DNA of 64,000 nt from Lutibacter sp. B2 (GCA_015686845.1 JADPRS010000017.1:1-64000); one strand, 5' to 3'. Positions 34,567 to 42,991 are shown, numbered from the stretch's first letter. Made by a program: numbers and translations. The notes: a model not told the origin generated them from the letters alone.

Positions 34567-36957
34567 CTATGATTTCCATAGTTTTGACACTAATACGGTC
34601 ATGTCATCTGCAACCTTATTTCCATATCTCTCTATAGCCTCATCCATAAGAGTATCTGCAATAGTTTGAGGATTTCTGCTTTTGATCTCTCTTAGGGTGT
34701 CTATTACCCAGTTTTCTTTTTCCTCTATCCCTGCATCGGATACACCATCAGACATCATGATTGCAAAATCTCCATCTTCAAGCTTATATCCAAAGCTTTC
34801 TATATCTACATTGTTTAAAATACCAATTGGCAGTGTTGTTGATTTAATCACTTCTACCTGTCCATTTGCTCTTCTTACAAAACTAGCTGCTGCCCCTATT
34901 TTTACAAATTCTATTTTACCTGTATATAGATCAAGTATTGATAAATCCATGGTAGAAAATATTTCATCTGATGATTTTAAAACCAATATGGAATTTATGG
35001 TCTTAATGGCTAAATCCTTTTCAAATCCTGCTTCCATAAGCTGTTCAAGGACGGTCATAGTAGCCATACTCTCTTTCGCTGCCTTTTCTCCTGAACCCAT
35101 TCCGTCACTTATGGCCATCATACGCTTTCCATCTTCTAAATCTATAAATGAATAGTTATCTCCAGAAATCCATGTATTATCCTTCGCAACCCTTGCAACG
35201 CCTGTTGCTATACGGTATTTTTGTGCCTCGACTAATTTAAATGTACAGGTGTCTCTTCCTTGGTCTGCTTTGCAGTATTGGCTCTTTCTTGTTACTTTTC
35301 TTCCGATCACCTTTGATACGATAGGGACAATTCTTTCATCACATTGATTTCTATCAAAGCATGCTCTTTTCTCTATTTCTATCTCAAATTTGTCATCTTT
35401 CTTTTCTAAGACAGTTATATTTTTAACGGCTATTCCCTCTTTATCAAATGCAATATATAATGCATCCTCTACTTCTGTAAGAAAGTGCATCGTGTTGTCC
35501 ATTTCATCGGCTAAATTGGTGAAAATAGATGATATTCCTTCAAATTGCTCTGCTATAAGTTGTCTACTTTCAAACATTTTCTTCTGCCATTGATAATCTA
35601 TTTTATCAATCTCAAAACGATCTCTAATTCCTTGTACAAGTAAATCTAATCTTATACATCTCTTTTTTAATATGTGAGGAACTTGGTCAGATTTTAATGT
35701 ACCATATTCCTCAAGTATAGAAACAGCCTCCACAACTCCATTATACATATTATAGAAGTTATGATTCCAACAGCTTCTATACATACCGCAGTCATGACAC
35801 TGTTTTCCTGCAATTTCATTGACCATGCGAGAAACTTCTTCTTGGTCAAGCTTTTTACTTTTCTCTGCCATATTTCCGTATGTAGCAGATAATTCTGAAA
35901 AGGCTGTAGAATATTCATCTAATCTTTTTACTGTAAGTTTTTTAATCCGATCCGTATAAGATTGTTCTATGTTTATATTTTGAACTCCGACAAACTTTTC
36001 CATGTATTTCGTAATTGATTTTGGCATAAATAGAAATGCTAGAAATGCAATAATCATCTCTTCATGTTGAATTAATATTTCAGTAGCTCCGTTTATGTAA
36101 AATGTTAGTATTATATTTCCAAGGATTATACCTACTACAGATGCCCATTTTCCTAAGTCCTTAAATATACCTGCTAAAAGTCCGCAGAATCCATAAATCC
36201 CTACTAGATAGGGTGCATCTATGGTAGACATACTTGTAATCATTCCTATCGTAATTCCTACGCTTGCTCCTACACTTGCTCCTCCATTGTATGCAAATAC
36301 CAGTGTTAATAATATTCCACAAATATTTTTTATCTGATACGGTCCTACAAATATGTCAGATAAACCTGAAATCACGATGGATATTAGAATTGCAATACAG
36401 ATTAGTTCTTCATTAGACAATACTTTTCTGTTGGTTCTTTGGAGTAGTACTGGCATTGCATTGGCAAGAATATATACAAATACAAATGCTACAATAGACT
36501 CAAATCCAATCATGAGTGCATCATATATATAAAAATCCGTACTGCTTGTGACGATGAGTCCTGATACAAGCAAATTTATTCCTGCAATTCCTGCAATATA
36601 GTATGTTGTATACCTTAATCTCTTTTTAGAGTAAGCGAGTATTGTAAATGAGCTAATCATCGCCAAACCATATTTTATTAGGTCCATTTCAAGTCCTTTT
36701 GTAAATACACCCAGTAAAACACCGACGCCTAAATATGCGTATTTATTTTCTCTAGAAACTAAATATGCAAAAAATGCAACGCCAAAAGGAGCTAGTCCAT
36801 CCAAAATGTTTGCTCGTCCTAATAAAATGGATATGGCTATTAACACGACTATGTTTTTAGATATATAAAAATTTAATGTACTACTCTTTTCTTTTAAGTC
36901 CATTTCCGCGTCTGAAATGCATTCTTTGTTATACAGAACGATATCTACCTTTTGCAT
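34567..36957 (-). CDS. spoIIE: Stage II sporulation protein E (PP2C phosphatase)
   Basis: Dephosphorylates SpoIIAA to release sigma-F in the forespore and takes part in polar septation. 796 residues: about ten N-terminal transmembrane helices (about 25-320), a central FtsZ-interacting region, and a C-terminal PP2C domain (about 580-796) with metal-binding ISDGMGSGEKAAKES and MMSDGVSDAGIEEKENW. The length is close to Bacillus SpoIIE (827). The ATG has GGTGGTG upstream. The promoter at 36992-37024 has a 21-bp spacer like Bacillus spoIIE. Usual downstream neighbours yabS and yabT are displaced by the accessory block. Confidence 0.97.
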   Translation of the reverse strand: MQKVDIVLYNKECISDAEMDLKEKSSTLNFYISKNIVVLIAISILLGRANILDGLAPFGVAFFAYLVSRENKYAYLGVGVLLGVFTKGLEMDLIKYGLAMISSFTILAYSKKRLRYTTYYIAGIAGINLLVSGLIVTSSTDFYIYDALMIGFESIVAFVFVYILANAMPVLLQRTNRKVLSNEELICIAILISIVISGLSDIFVGPYQIKNICGILLTLVFAYNGGASVGASVGITIGMITSMSTIDAPYLVGIYGFCGLLAGIFKDLGKWASVVGIILGNIILTFYINGATEILIQHEEMIIAFLAFLFMPKSITKYMEKFVGVQNINIEQSYTDRIKKLTVKRLDEYSTAFSELSATYGNMAEKSKKLDQEEVSRMVNEIAGKQCHDCGMYRSCWNHNFYNMYNGVVEAVSILEEYGTLKSDQVPHILKKRCIRLDLLVQGIRDRFEIDKIDYQWQKKMFESRQLIAEQFEGISSIFTNLADEMDNTMHFLTEVEDALYIAFDKEGIAVKNITVLEKKDDKFEIEIEKRACFDRNQCDERIVPIVSKVIGRKVTRKSQYCKADQGRDTCTFKLVEAQKYRIATGVARVAKDNTWISGDNYSFIDLEDGKRMMAISDGMGSGEKAAKESMATMTVLEQLMEAGFEKDLAIKTINSILVLKSSDEIFSTMDLSILDLYTGKIEFVKIGAAASFVRRANGQVEVIKSTTLPIGILNNVDIESFGYKLEDGDFAIMMSDGVSDAGIEEKENWVIDTLREIKSRNPQTIADTLMDEAIERYGNKVADDMTVLVSKLWKS

Positions 36958-36991
36958 TTTTTAACACCACCTATTTCTTATTATTAAAGAA

Positions 36992-37024
36992 ATTATATCA
37001 ATAATAATAAGAAATTTTTGTCAA
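36992..37024 (-). promoter_or_regulatory. spoIIE promoter, Spo0A-dependent type
   Basis: On the minus strand TTGACA (37019-37024) and TATAAT (36992-36997) both match consensus but are 21 bp apart, too far for unaided sigma-A polymerase. The -35 overlaps TTTGTCAAG (plus strand), a Spo0A-box-like sequence. This spacing is the known hallmark of Spo0A-activated spoIIE and spoIIG promoters in Bacillus. Confidence 0.78.
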
Positions 37025-37113
37025 GTTGAGTTGTAGTATTTTAGAAAATTCAGACAACTATTTATAGCATTTTACAAATTTATTTTAATCTATATTTAAT
37101 TATCTACAAAATT

Positions 37114-37141
37114 AGGCAATGCACCAAAAAGTGCATTGCCT
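37114..37141 (-). terminator. Terminator after the phosphodiester glycosidase gene
   Basis: AGGCAATGCAC pairs perfectly with GTGCATTGCCT. The T-tail on the minus strand is weak (TAATTTTG). Confidence 0.7.
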
Positions 37142-37202
37142 ATGCTGTTATAGTTTGCCGATAGTTATATTTCTATGCGATAAATAATTGGTATATTTTT
37201 TA

Positions 37203-38282
37203 TTATTCCATTTTTTCTATAAATACTAGACCATTATTTATATTTCTTCCAGGATTTGTTACATATTTTCCTTCATAATATAATGCAGAAGATGCTCCAC
37301 CATCCATGCACATTGCATTGTGAAGACCCAGTTCTGTACAAATTTGAGCGAGTTCCTTTAAATTTGCATTAGACACAGTTCCCATAAATATTTTATTTTC
37401 CTTAGTAAACCCTATAAAGCTTCTTTGTGCTCTATTTGTATTGATTTTAGCTTCGAAAAAACCTTCGGCAAGACCATCCGCTGTAATCTTTCCATCTATA
37501 ATAAGGCTTGGACCTGCACCTATTGCAGATTCTACATCTGTCCATTTTAAAGATGCTTCTTTTTTCTGTTCTATATTCTTTGATATAATATTGCACTTAT
37601 ACATTACTTTATCTCCAATTTTAAATCTGTCAACCAGATAAGATACATCTTGATTAAATACTATGATACACTGATTTTCTTCCACACGAATATTTGTCTG
37701 CCCCTGAATAATTGATTTTACGAATCCATCCTCTACTATTACAGCCTTTCCAGAAGGAAAATTAATATCTTCTTTAAATTCTTTTGTATATATTACTATA
37801 GCATCTTTTTCTTCTCTCGGATGGTTAATTCCCCAAGCATAATAATCTATTTGATCATTGATATATCCATCTATACTTATATTTAAGTTGTCCATAATCA
37901 TTTTATTATCTTTTGTAAATCCTATGACAGAACCATAATTTCCTATATGTAGCACCTTTCCCTCCTCTATAATAGTTCCATAAGGTAGTGGAGGCCCTTC
38001 ATAAGCACTGAAATAGGTTCCATTGATTGCAGCTATAGATTTTATACTCTCATTATTTTTCGAATTCACTATATCTTTCAAAGGCTGTGCTGAATCCATT
38101 TTATTATAAGCTCTTCCTACCACAGATTTTATATTTTTATTGTTCATATCTATTACTATAATTCTTGCCTTTTTGTTTACACTTGGAAAGTTCTGAACAT
38201 AGGTTACATGAGAAGATATAGCAAAACTACTTGAAAAACTAATCATAAAAATTAAAGTTATTATTACTATTAATTTTTTCAT
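37203..38282 (-). CDS. Exported phosphodiester glycosidase family (NAGPA/DUF2233) protein
   Basis: 359 residues with a signal peptide (about 1-23, MKKLIVIITLIFMISFSSSFA). The C-terminal two thirds is the NAGPA domain, recognised by AINGTYFSAYEGPPLPYGT, the GAGPSLIIDGKI segment and the C-terminal CMDGGASSALYYEGKYVTNPGR. The family hydrolyses phosphodiester-linked sugars and is common among sporulation and cell-wall proteins of Firmicutes. The ATG immediately follows the asparaginase stop, with AAAGG 10 nt upstream, so it is translationally coupled. Confidence 0.88.
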   Translation of the reverse strand: MKKLIVIITLIFMISFSSSFAISSHVTYVQNFPSVNKKARIIVIDMNNKNIKSVVGRAYNKMDSAQPLKDIVNSKNNESIKSIAAINGTYFSAYEGPPLPYGTIIEEGKVLHIGNYGSVIGFTKDNKMIMDNLNISIDGYINDQIDYYAWGINHPREEKDAIVIYTKEFKEDINFPSGKAVIVEDGFVKSIIQGQTNIRVEENQCIIVFNQDVSYLVDRFKIGDKVMYKCNIISKNIEQKKEASLKWTDVESAIGAGPSLIIDGKITADGLAEGFFEAKINTNRAQRSFIGFTKENKIFMGTVSNANLKELAQICTELGLHNAMCMDGGASSALYYEGKYVTNPGRNINNGLVFIEKME

Positions 38283-39287
38283 TTAAAACCATCCTTTATA
38301 AAAATCTTTTTCAAATGTTTCTTTTATGTCTTCTTTTTTATTTGTTCTGCTCAAGGCTAACATGAGTTTGATCCTTGCCTTTTGACCTGGCAAGCTCCCA
38401 CCTAAAATCACCCCAAGGTTTCTTAAATTTCTTCCTGCACCCTCATACCCATAGGTATCCAATACTCTTCCCATAGGACAACGTGATACCATAACAATCA
38501 CCACATTATGATCTAGTGCATGTTTTATTCCTTCCATCATTTCAGGGGGAACATTACCTCTTCCCATGGCTTCAATTACAATTCCTTTTGCACCTGAATC
38601 TACACAAAACTTTATGAGTCTTGAATCCATCCCAGCAACACTTTTAATTAAGTCTACTTTTACTTCTATTATTTCAGTATCTATGTGAGTATGCTTCATA
38701 ATATCTCTGTAAAAAATAACTTCATCATTATCTACAATCCCTAAAGGTCCAAATTCCATGGATTTAAAGGTATCAAGTGCCAATGTATGGGTTTTTGTAA
38801 CTTCACTAGCCGCATTTACTTCATTATTCATTACCACTAAAACGCCTTTGTTTTTTGCCTGCTCTGAAATAGCAGTACATATTGCAGCAGCTAAGTTACT
38901 TGGTCCATCATATCCTAGCTCTGAACCACTTCTCATTGCCCCTGCTACAATAATTGGTTTTACACTATTGATTGTTAAATCCAATAGATATGCTGTCTCT
39001 TCTAATGAATCTGTACCATGGGTTATGACAACCCCTGTGATATCATCTCTATCCACTAATTTTTTTGCTAGTTTAGCTAATTCCATCATTCTAGTTGGTG
39101 TCATATGTGGTCCAGGAATTCTATCAAAATTCACGATTTCTATATCAGAATATTTATCTATATTCGTTACCATAGACATAATCTCTTCACTAGATAGTGC
39201 AGGAATTGCTGCTGATATTCTAGGATCTATTTTCATTGAAATCGTTCCCCCAGTAAACACAACTGCAACTTTATTCTTATTTCTCAT
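38283..39287 (-). CDS. L-asparaginase
   Basis: Hydrolyses asparagine to aspartate and ammonia. 334 residues with the first nucleophile motif FTGGTIS near the N-terminus and the second motif VITHGTDSLEETAYLLD (about 84-100). No signal peptide, so cytosolic. The ATG at 39287 is chosen because GGAG and AGGAAG lie upstream; a frame opening 36 nt earlier has no ribosome site. It lies between a Ppx/GppA gene and a secreted glycosidase gene in one minus-strand group. Confidence 0.93.
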   Translation of the reverse strand: MRNKNKVAVVFTGGTISMKIDPRISAAIPALSSEEIMSMVTNIDKYSDIEIVNFDRIPGPHMTPTRMMELAKLAKKLVDRDDITGVVITHGTDSLEETAYLLDLTINSVKPIIVAGAMRSGSELGYDGPSNLAAAICTAISEQAKNKGVLVVMNNEVNAASEVTKTHTLALDTFKSMEFGPLGIVDNDEVIFYRDIMKHTHIDTEIIEVKVDLIKSVAGMDSRLIKFCVDSGAKGIVIEAMGRGNVPPEMMEGIKHALDHNVVIVMVSRCPMGRVLDTYGYEGAGRNLRNLGVILGGSLPGQKARIKLMLALSRTNKKEDIKETFEKDFYKGWF

Positions 39288-39309
39288 TCTTCCTATCTCC
39301 TTTTGATAT

Positions 39310-40224
39310 TTAAATTTGTTCAAATATTATTCCTTCCAAATTATCATATTCACTAATTTGAATATAGTCTTTATTAAGTACAGTTAATATTCTATCTAAA
39401 ATAATGGCACCTGCCGGTATAATATCTGCTCTTTTTGGTTGTAACCCCTGAATTTTTCGTCTTTCTTCTAAAGGTTTAGTGATTAGCATAGTAACCATAT
39501 CCTTAATTTGCTTATGAGATAATACAGTATCATGCACCTTCTCACTATCATATACTTTTAATTCTTTATGAATAGCAGCTAGGGTTGTAGCTGTTCCCCC
39601 TATACCAATTACTTTGTCTATAGAAAATGATTTTGCTATTTCTATGATTGAAATAAGCATATGATCAACAAACGACCTTATTTCTTGTACGGCTTTGTCA
39701 TCAAGAACATCCTTTTTTACAAATTTTTCTGTCATCCTAACAGCACCTATATTTAAGCTTTCTAAATGTTTGATTCCCTTTTGATCCCCAAAAATAAGTT
39801 CTGTACTTCCTCCACCGATATCTACTACAAGTATATTCTTATGATCATTCTTCGTTCCCATACATACGCCTAGAAATCCAAGTTGTGCTTCTCTTTCTCC
39901 ACTGATTACTTCTATATTTACCCCTACTTCTTTTTTTGCTCTTTGGATAAAGTCTTCCCTGTTTGTAGCATCTCTTACTGCACTGGTTGCAATAATAGAT
40001 AACTGCTGTACCTCTGATTCTTTAGAAAAAGCTACAAATTCTTTTAGTGCTTGTATATTTCTGTTTATTGCTTCTTCAGATATTTGTTTTGTCTGATCTA
40101 CATTTTGTCCAATTCTTGTTGTATTCATATCTTTCGTTCTCTTTACCATTTGTCCATTCTTCATTTGTGCAATTAAAATTCTCATGGAATTTGTGCCAAT
40201 ATCAATAGCTGCCAATTTTTTCAC
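39310..40224 (-). CDS. Ppx/GppA family phosphatase
   Basis: 304 residues with the ASKHA-fold phosphate loops AAIDIGTNSMRILIA at the N-terminus and VVDIGGGSTELIFG near 140. Members cleave polyphosphate or the 5-prime phosphate of pppGpp. This is the short form without the C-terminal HD domain. The GTG at 40224 has AAGGTG 6 nt upstream; an earlier in-frame GTG lies inside that site. Which substrate is used cannot be told. Confidence 0.92.
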   Translation of the reverse strand: MKKLAAIDIGTNSMRILIAQMKNGQMVKRTKDMNTTRIGQNVDQTKQISEEAINRNIQALKEFVAFSKESEVQQLSIIATSAVRDATNREDFIQRAKKEVGVNIEVISGEREAQLGFLGVCMGTKNDHKNILVVDIGGGSTELIFGDQKGIKHLESLNIGAVRMTEKFVKKDVLDDKAVQEIRSFVDHMLISIIEIAKSFSIDKVIGIGGTATTLAAIHKELKVYDSEKVHDTVLSHKQIKDMVTMLITKPLEERRKIQGLQPKRADIIPAGAIILDRILTVLNKDYIQISEYDNLEGIIFEQI

Positions 40225-40256
40225 GATTAACACCTTCTTTTAATTTTGAATATTAT

Positions 40257-40281
40257 AAAACCGAGACATTGTCTCGGTTTT
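40257..40281 (-). terminator. Terminator after yabR
   Basis: AAAACCGAGAC pairs with GTCTCGGTTTT around a 3-nt loop. It separates yabR from the Ppx/GppA gene. Confidence 0.85.
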
Positions 40282-40283
40282 AA

Positions 40284-40877
40284 TTATCTATTTGAGCTGA
40301 ATCCATTTCCTTTTCTTGAATCTTTCTTTTTTATTTGTTGCTGTTTTTCATCACTATCTTTTAAAAACTGAGATAGTTTATCTTCAAAAGATGCTGCACC
40401 TCTTGGTGCCTCTTTTTTGAAGCCACCTCTTCCTGCATTTCTATCTGAACCTTTATTAAAGCTTCTTCCTGTACTTCCTGTTCCTGAACTTCTATTAAAG
40501 CTGCTTCCTGTGCCTGGACTTCTATTAAAGCTGCTTCCTGTACTTCCTGTTCCTGGACTTCTATTAAAACTTCTGTCTGAACTTCCTGGTCCTGCACTTC
40601 TTCTATCCATTTGAGCAGGTCTGCTACTCTCTGCAGGTGGCGTTGGATCCGCTTTTCTTATTGAAAGGCTTATTTTACCTTTTTCATCAATTGCAAGCAC
40701 CATTACCTTTACTACTTGATCTTCTTTTAAGTATGTTTTCACATCCTTAACATAATCATTCGCTACTTCTGAAATGTGGCATAAACCTGTTTTTCCTTCT
40801 GGAAGCTGAATAAAAGCACCAAAGTTTGTAATACCTGTTACGGTGCCCTCTACAACTTTTCCTATTTCAACGGGCAT
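40284..40877 (-). CDS. yabR: S1 domain RNA-binding protein (YabR type) with repeat-rich tail
   Basis: 197 residues. Residues 1-75 form one S1 domain (VEGTVTGITNFGAFIQLPEGKTGLCHISEVA). The rest is low complexity: a 13-residue unit SFNRSPGTGSTGx is repeated about four times (about 93-145), one copy lacking three residues, followed by a basic, Gly/Arg/Lys-rich tail. Bacillus YabR (about 128 residues) has a shorter tail. The position between divIC and the spoIIE region is conserved. The protein probably binds RNA or ribosomes. Confidence 0.9.
   Translation of the reverse strand: MPVEIGKVVEGTVTGITNFGAFIQLPEGKTGLCHISEVANDYVKDVKTYLKEDQVVKVMVLAIDEKGKISLSIRKADPTPPAESSRPAQMDRRSAGPGSSDRSFNRSPGTGSTGSSFNRSPGTGSSFNRSSGTGSTGRSFNKGSDRNAGRGGFKKEAPRGAASFEDKLSQFLKDSDEKQQQIKKKDSRKGNGFSSNR
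40453..40600. repeat. In-gene tandem repeat within yabR
   Basis: Four copies of a unit of about 39 nt sharing TTCTATTAAAGCTGCTTCCTG (plus strand, first 20 nt conserved); the second copy is 30 nt, an in-frame loss of 9 nt. The repeat keeps other frames open, which creates false ORFs on both strands. Confidence 0.85.
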
Positions 40878-40981
40878 AAACTTAACTTCCTCCTTTTAAA
40901 TAAATACGATATTGCTGATACAATTATAATGGATATTTAATCTAGTGTCAATACTATTAATCCTCAGCGATAAGTTTCATT

Positions 40982-41287
40982 TTATTGTTTTTTATTCGTC
41001 TTGTTTGAATCAATATATATAATCTCATTTGACTTAACCATTTTTAATTCTTCTCGTGCAACTTTTTCAATATATTTTATACTTCCAGCACTTTTTTGTT
41101 CTTCTACTAAACTTTTTTCTGTTTTTTTAAGTTCTGTGATTTTTTTGTTTAGTTCTATTTCTTGTTTTTCAAGCCTACTGATATCAATTTGAGTCCTTAT
41201 AAAGATCCAACTTACATATAATACTGCGCACGCTAAAAAAATATGTACTATTTTTATTTTTTTTTTATTTTTTTTTCCTTCATTCAT
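40982..41287 (-). CDS. divIC: Septum formation initiator, DivIC/FtsB type
   Basis: 101 residues: a basic cytoplasmic N-terminus (GKKNKKKIK), one transmembrane helix (about 16-36), and an external coiled coil with heptads (ISRLEKQEIELNKKITELKK). A conserved C-terminal region VAREELKMVKSNEIIYI completes it. It is part of the FtsL-DivIB-DivIC division complex. The ATG at 41287 is favoured by AAGGA 9 nt upstream; two earlier ATGs sit too close to it. The yabQ-divIC-yabR order matches Bacillus. Confidence 0.92.
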   Translation of the reverse strand: MNEGKKNKKKIKIVHIFLACAVLYVSWIFIRTQIDISRLEKQEIELNKKITELKKTEKSLVEEQKSAGSIKYIEKVAREELKMVKSNEIIYIDSNKTNKKQ

Positions 41288-41369
41288 ATCCATCATTCCT
41301 TATTTCTTATTACCCATCCCTATTTAATAATACAATTCTATATGAAAGTATAAATTCCTTTTATTCCTT

Positions 41370-41879
41370 TTATTTTTTTTCTCTAATTAACTTTAGGTAT
41401 TTTTTTATGTCATTGTACATTCTTTTTGGCAGTAGCAAAAACCTTTTGATTCTTATATATACTGGTTTGTATTTCTTTTTTATTTTTCTCACAGGTTTTT
41501 TTAATACGCTTATTAAAACTTTAACAGGGTATATTAAAATATAAACTATTTTCATTAGTATTTTTTTAATTGTAATTAAGATCATTACAATGCTTTTAAT
41601 TACAATTCGGCTTAATAAACGATTATATAAAAGCGCACCAAGTACAAACCCTAAAAAAGTATAAAATCTCAATTCACCTTCATTGCCAAATATTAAAATA
41701 GATGCTGATGCCACGGATATAACCATCCAGAAGATAAAATCTTCAATCATTGTGGCTATTTTCTTAGGGTTAAAAATTCCTCTAAATATTCTATATAGGT
41801 CATATATGAATCCTATTATAATTCCCCCATATAGCGTGACTAGAAATACATAAATTTGTTCTGATACATAAGTTATCAT
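41370..41879 (-). CDS. yabQ: Spore cortex biosynthesis protein YabQ
   Basis: 169 residues: about four N-terminal hydrophobic segments (1-110) beginning TYVSEQIYVFLVTLYGGII, the conserved GFIYDLYRIFRG and a very basic C-terminal tail (KKPVRKIKKKYKPVYIRIKRF). Bacillus YabQ is a sigma-E dependent outer forespore membrane protein needed for cortex. It follows yabP across a hairpin. GAGGTG precedes the ATG. Confidence 0.9.
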   Translation of the reverse strand: MITYVSEQIYVFLVTLYGGIIIGFIYDLYRIFRGIFNPKKIATMIEDFIFWMVISVASASILIFGNEGELRFYTFLGFVLGALLYNRLLSRIVIKSIVMILITIKKILMKIVYILIYPVKVLISVLKKPVRKIKKKYKPVYIRIKRFLLLPKRMYNDIKKYLKLIREKK

Positions 41880-41908
41880 AAAGTCACCTCAACTACTTGT
41901 CTTTTTTA

Positions 41909-41936
41909 TAAAAAAATAACCGCACGGCGGTTATTT
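41909..41936 (-). terminator. Terminator between yabP and yabQ
   Basis: AAATAACCGC pairs with GCGGTTATTT around ACG. TTTTTTT follows on the minus strand. It may reduce yabQ relative to yabP, since no separate yabQ promoter is evident. Confidence 0.82.
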
Positions 41937-42221
41937 GAACATTTTTCCTAAAAATCCCATTCCTTTTGAAGACATGGCGTCCCGATCAGTATATGTCATT
42001 GAATCTATCGTTCCTTGTACAATAACGTTTCCATCCTCTAAATTGAGCTTACTTACATCTAGTCCATTGCCTTTTATGGTTAAGAGCCCTTGGATCGTTT
42101 CTAATACAATACTATCTTCATTAAAGCTATGTACATGTTCTACTCCTGACATGCTAATTTTTTCTCTATTTTCAAGAATAATATTTTGACTTTTCCCCTT
42201 AACTACTCTTCTTTCATCCAT
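41931..42221 (-). CDS. yabP: Sporulation protein YabP
   Basis: 96 residues, full family length. The central region with MSGVEHVHSFNEDSIVLETIQG and GLLTIKGNGLDVSKLNLEDGNVIVQG is characteristic. In Bacillus YabP is made in the mother cell under sigma-E and is needed, with YabQ, for spore coat and cortex assembly. Here it is isolated from rqcP by a terminator and preceded by a sigma-E type promoter. GAGGGTG precedes the ATG. Confidence 0.95.
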   Translation of the reverse strand: MDERRVVKGKSQNIILENREKISMSGVEHVHSFNEDSIVLETIQGLLTIKGNGLDVSKLNLEDGNVIVQGTIDSMTYTDRDAMSSKGMGFLGKMFK

Positions 42222-42259
42222 ATATATTCACCCTCTTTCAGGATCCTATTCTCATTCTA

Positions 42260-42288
42260 AAGATATGCTCGTATATATGGTTTTATTC
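42260..42288 (-). promoter_or_regulatory. Candidate sigma-E promoter of yabP
   Basis: On the minus strand GAATAAA (42282-42288) and CATATCTT (42260-42267) are spaced so that ATA and CATA are 16 bp apart, as in sigma-E promoters (ATA-N16-18-CATA). It lies just after the rqcP terminator. Confidence 0.6.
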
Positions 42289-42292
42289 TTAC

Positions 42293-42321
42293 AAAAAAAA
42301 TAGCACCTCCAATAAGGTACT
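42293..42321 (-). terminator. Terminator after rqcP
   Basis: AGCACCT (42302-42308) pairs with AGGTACT (42315-42321) with a G-U pair; eight T follow on the minus strand. Confidence 0.82.
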
Positions 42322-42562
42322 ATTCTATCATGCGATACATTTCTGTAGCCATATCCTTTTGTGCATGTTCTAATAATTGAACAACTTCTACAGCCATAAC
42401 TCTTTGCCCATATGTAATGCGAATCAAATCGCATACCTTGACTTCTGATCCTGGCTTAGCTATTTTATCATTAATAGTTACACGCCCTTGTTCACATGCT
42501 TCCTTAGCGATTGTTCTTCTTTTAATAAGTCTTGCATTTTTTAAAAATTTATCTAATCGCAT
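42320..42562 (-). CDS. rqcP: S4 domain RNA-binding protein RqcP (YabO)
   Basis: 80 residues forming a single S4 domain: MRLDKFLKNARLIKRRTIAKEAC and GRVTINDKIAKPGSEVKVCD. RqcP works with RqcH in ribosome-associated quality control, promoting C-terminal Ala tailing of stalled chains on 50S subunits. The mazG-hup-rqcP-yabP order is conserved in Clostridia. GGAG lies upstream of the ATG. Confidence 0.94.
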   Translation of the reverse strand: MRLDKFLKNARLIKRRTIAKEACEQGRVTINDKIAKPGSEVKVCDLIRITYGQRVMAVEVVQLLEHAQKDMATEMYRMIE

Positions 42563-42586
42563 AATCCTTCAACTCCTAAAAAAATT

Positions 42587-42611
42587 AAAAAAGCAGACTA
42601 GCTGCTTTTTT
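42587..42611 (-). terminator. Terminator after hup
   Basis: AAAAAAGCAG pairs with CTGCTTTTTT around a short loop, with a T-rich tail. The rqcP ribosome site follows closely. Confidence 0.75.
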
Positions 42612-42616
42612 TATTT

Positions 42617-42898
42617 TTATTTAACATTTACAACATCTTTTAAAGCTTTTCCTGCTTTGAATACAGGTGCTTTTGAAGCTGGAATGTCAATTATTTGCTC
42701 AGGATTTCTTGGATTTCTTCCTTGTCTAGCTTTTCTTTCTCTAACATCAAAAGTTCCAAATCCAACTAATTGAACTTTATCCCCCTGTACAAGAGCTTCC
42801 TCTACACTTTTCATAAATGAATTTAATGCAGCTTCTGCATCCTTTTTAGTAAGACCTGCTTTTTCTGCCATGTTAGCTACTAATTCTGATTTATTCAC
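42617..42898 (-). CDS. hup: HU family DNA-binding protein
   Basis: Histone-like nucleoid protein that bends DNA. 93 residues from the GTG at 42898, which has AAGGAGG 9 nt upstream and yields the canonical start NKSELVANMAEKAGLTK. The beta-arm is FGTFDVRERKARQGRNPRNPEQ with the Pro that intercalates in DNA. A frame extending 39 nt further upstream has no ribosome site. A sigma-H type promoter lies at 42937-42965. Confidence 0.97.
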   Translation of the reverse strand: MNKSELVANMAEKAGLTKKDAEAALNSFMKSVEEALVQGDKVQLVGFGTFDVRERKARQGRNPRNPEQIIDIPASKAPVFKAGKALKDVVNVK

Positions 42899-42936
42899 AA
42901 TAACATACCTCCTTATATATTTAGAATACATATGCA

Positions 42937-42965
42937 TATTCTATCTTTTATTAAAAAATCCTTCT
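42937..42965 (-). promoter_or_regulatory. Candidate sigma-H promoter of hup
   Basis: On the minus strand GAAGGATTT (42957-42965) and ATAGAATAT (42937-42945) with an 11-bp spacer fit the sigma-H consensus RnAGGAwWW-N11/12-RnnGAATww at every conserved position. Confidence 0.68.
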
Positions 42966-42991
42966 TTTTACTAGTATTTTTTATCTTTTTT

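Noticed and set aside
40361-40614. Extra ORFs on both strands inside yabR
   Set aside because: They are open only because of the 39-nt repeat and have no ribosome sites; the S1 frame is the real gene.
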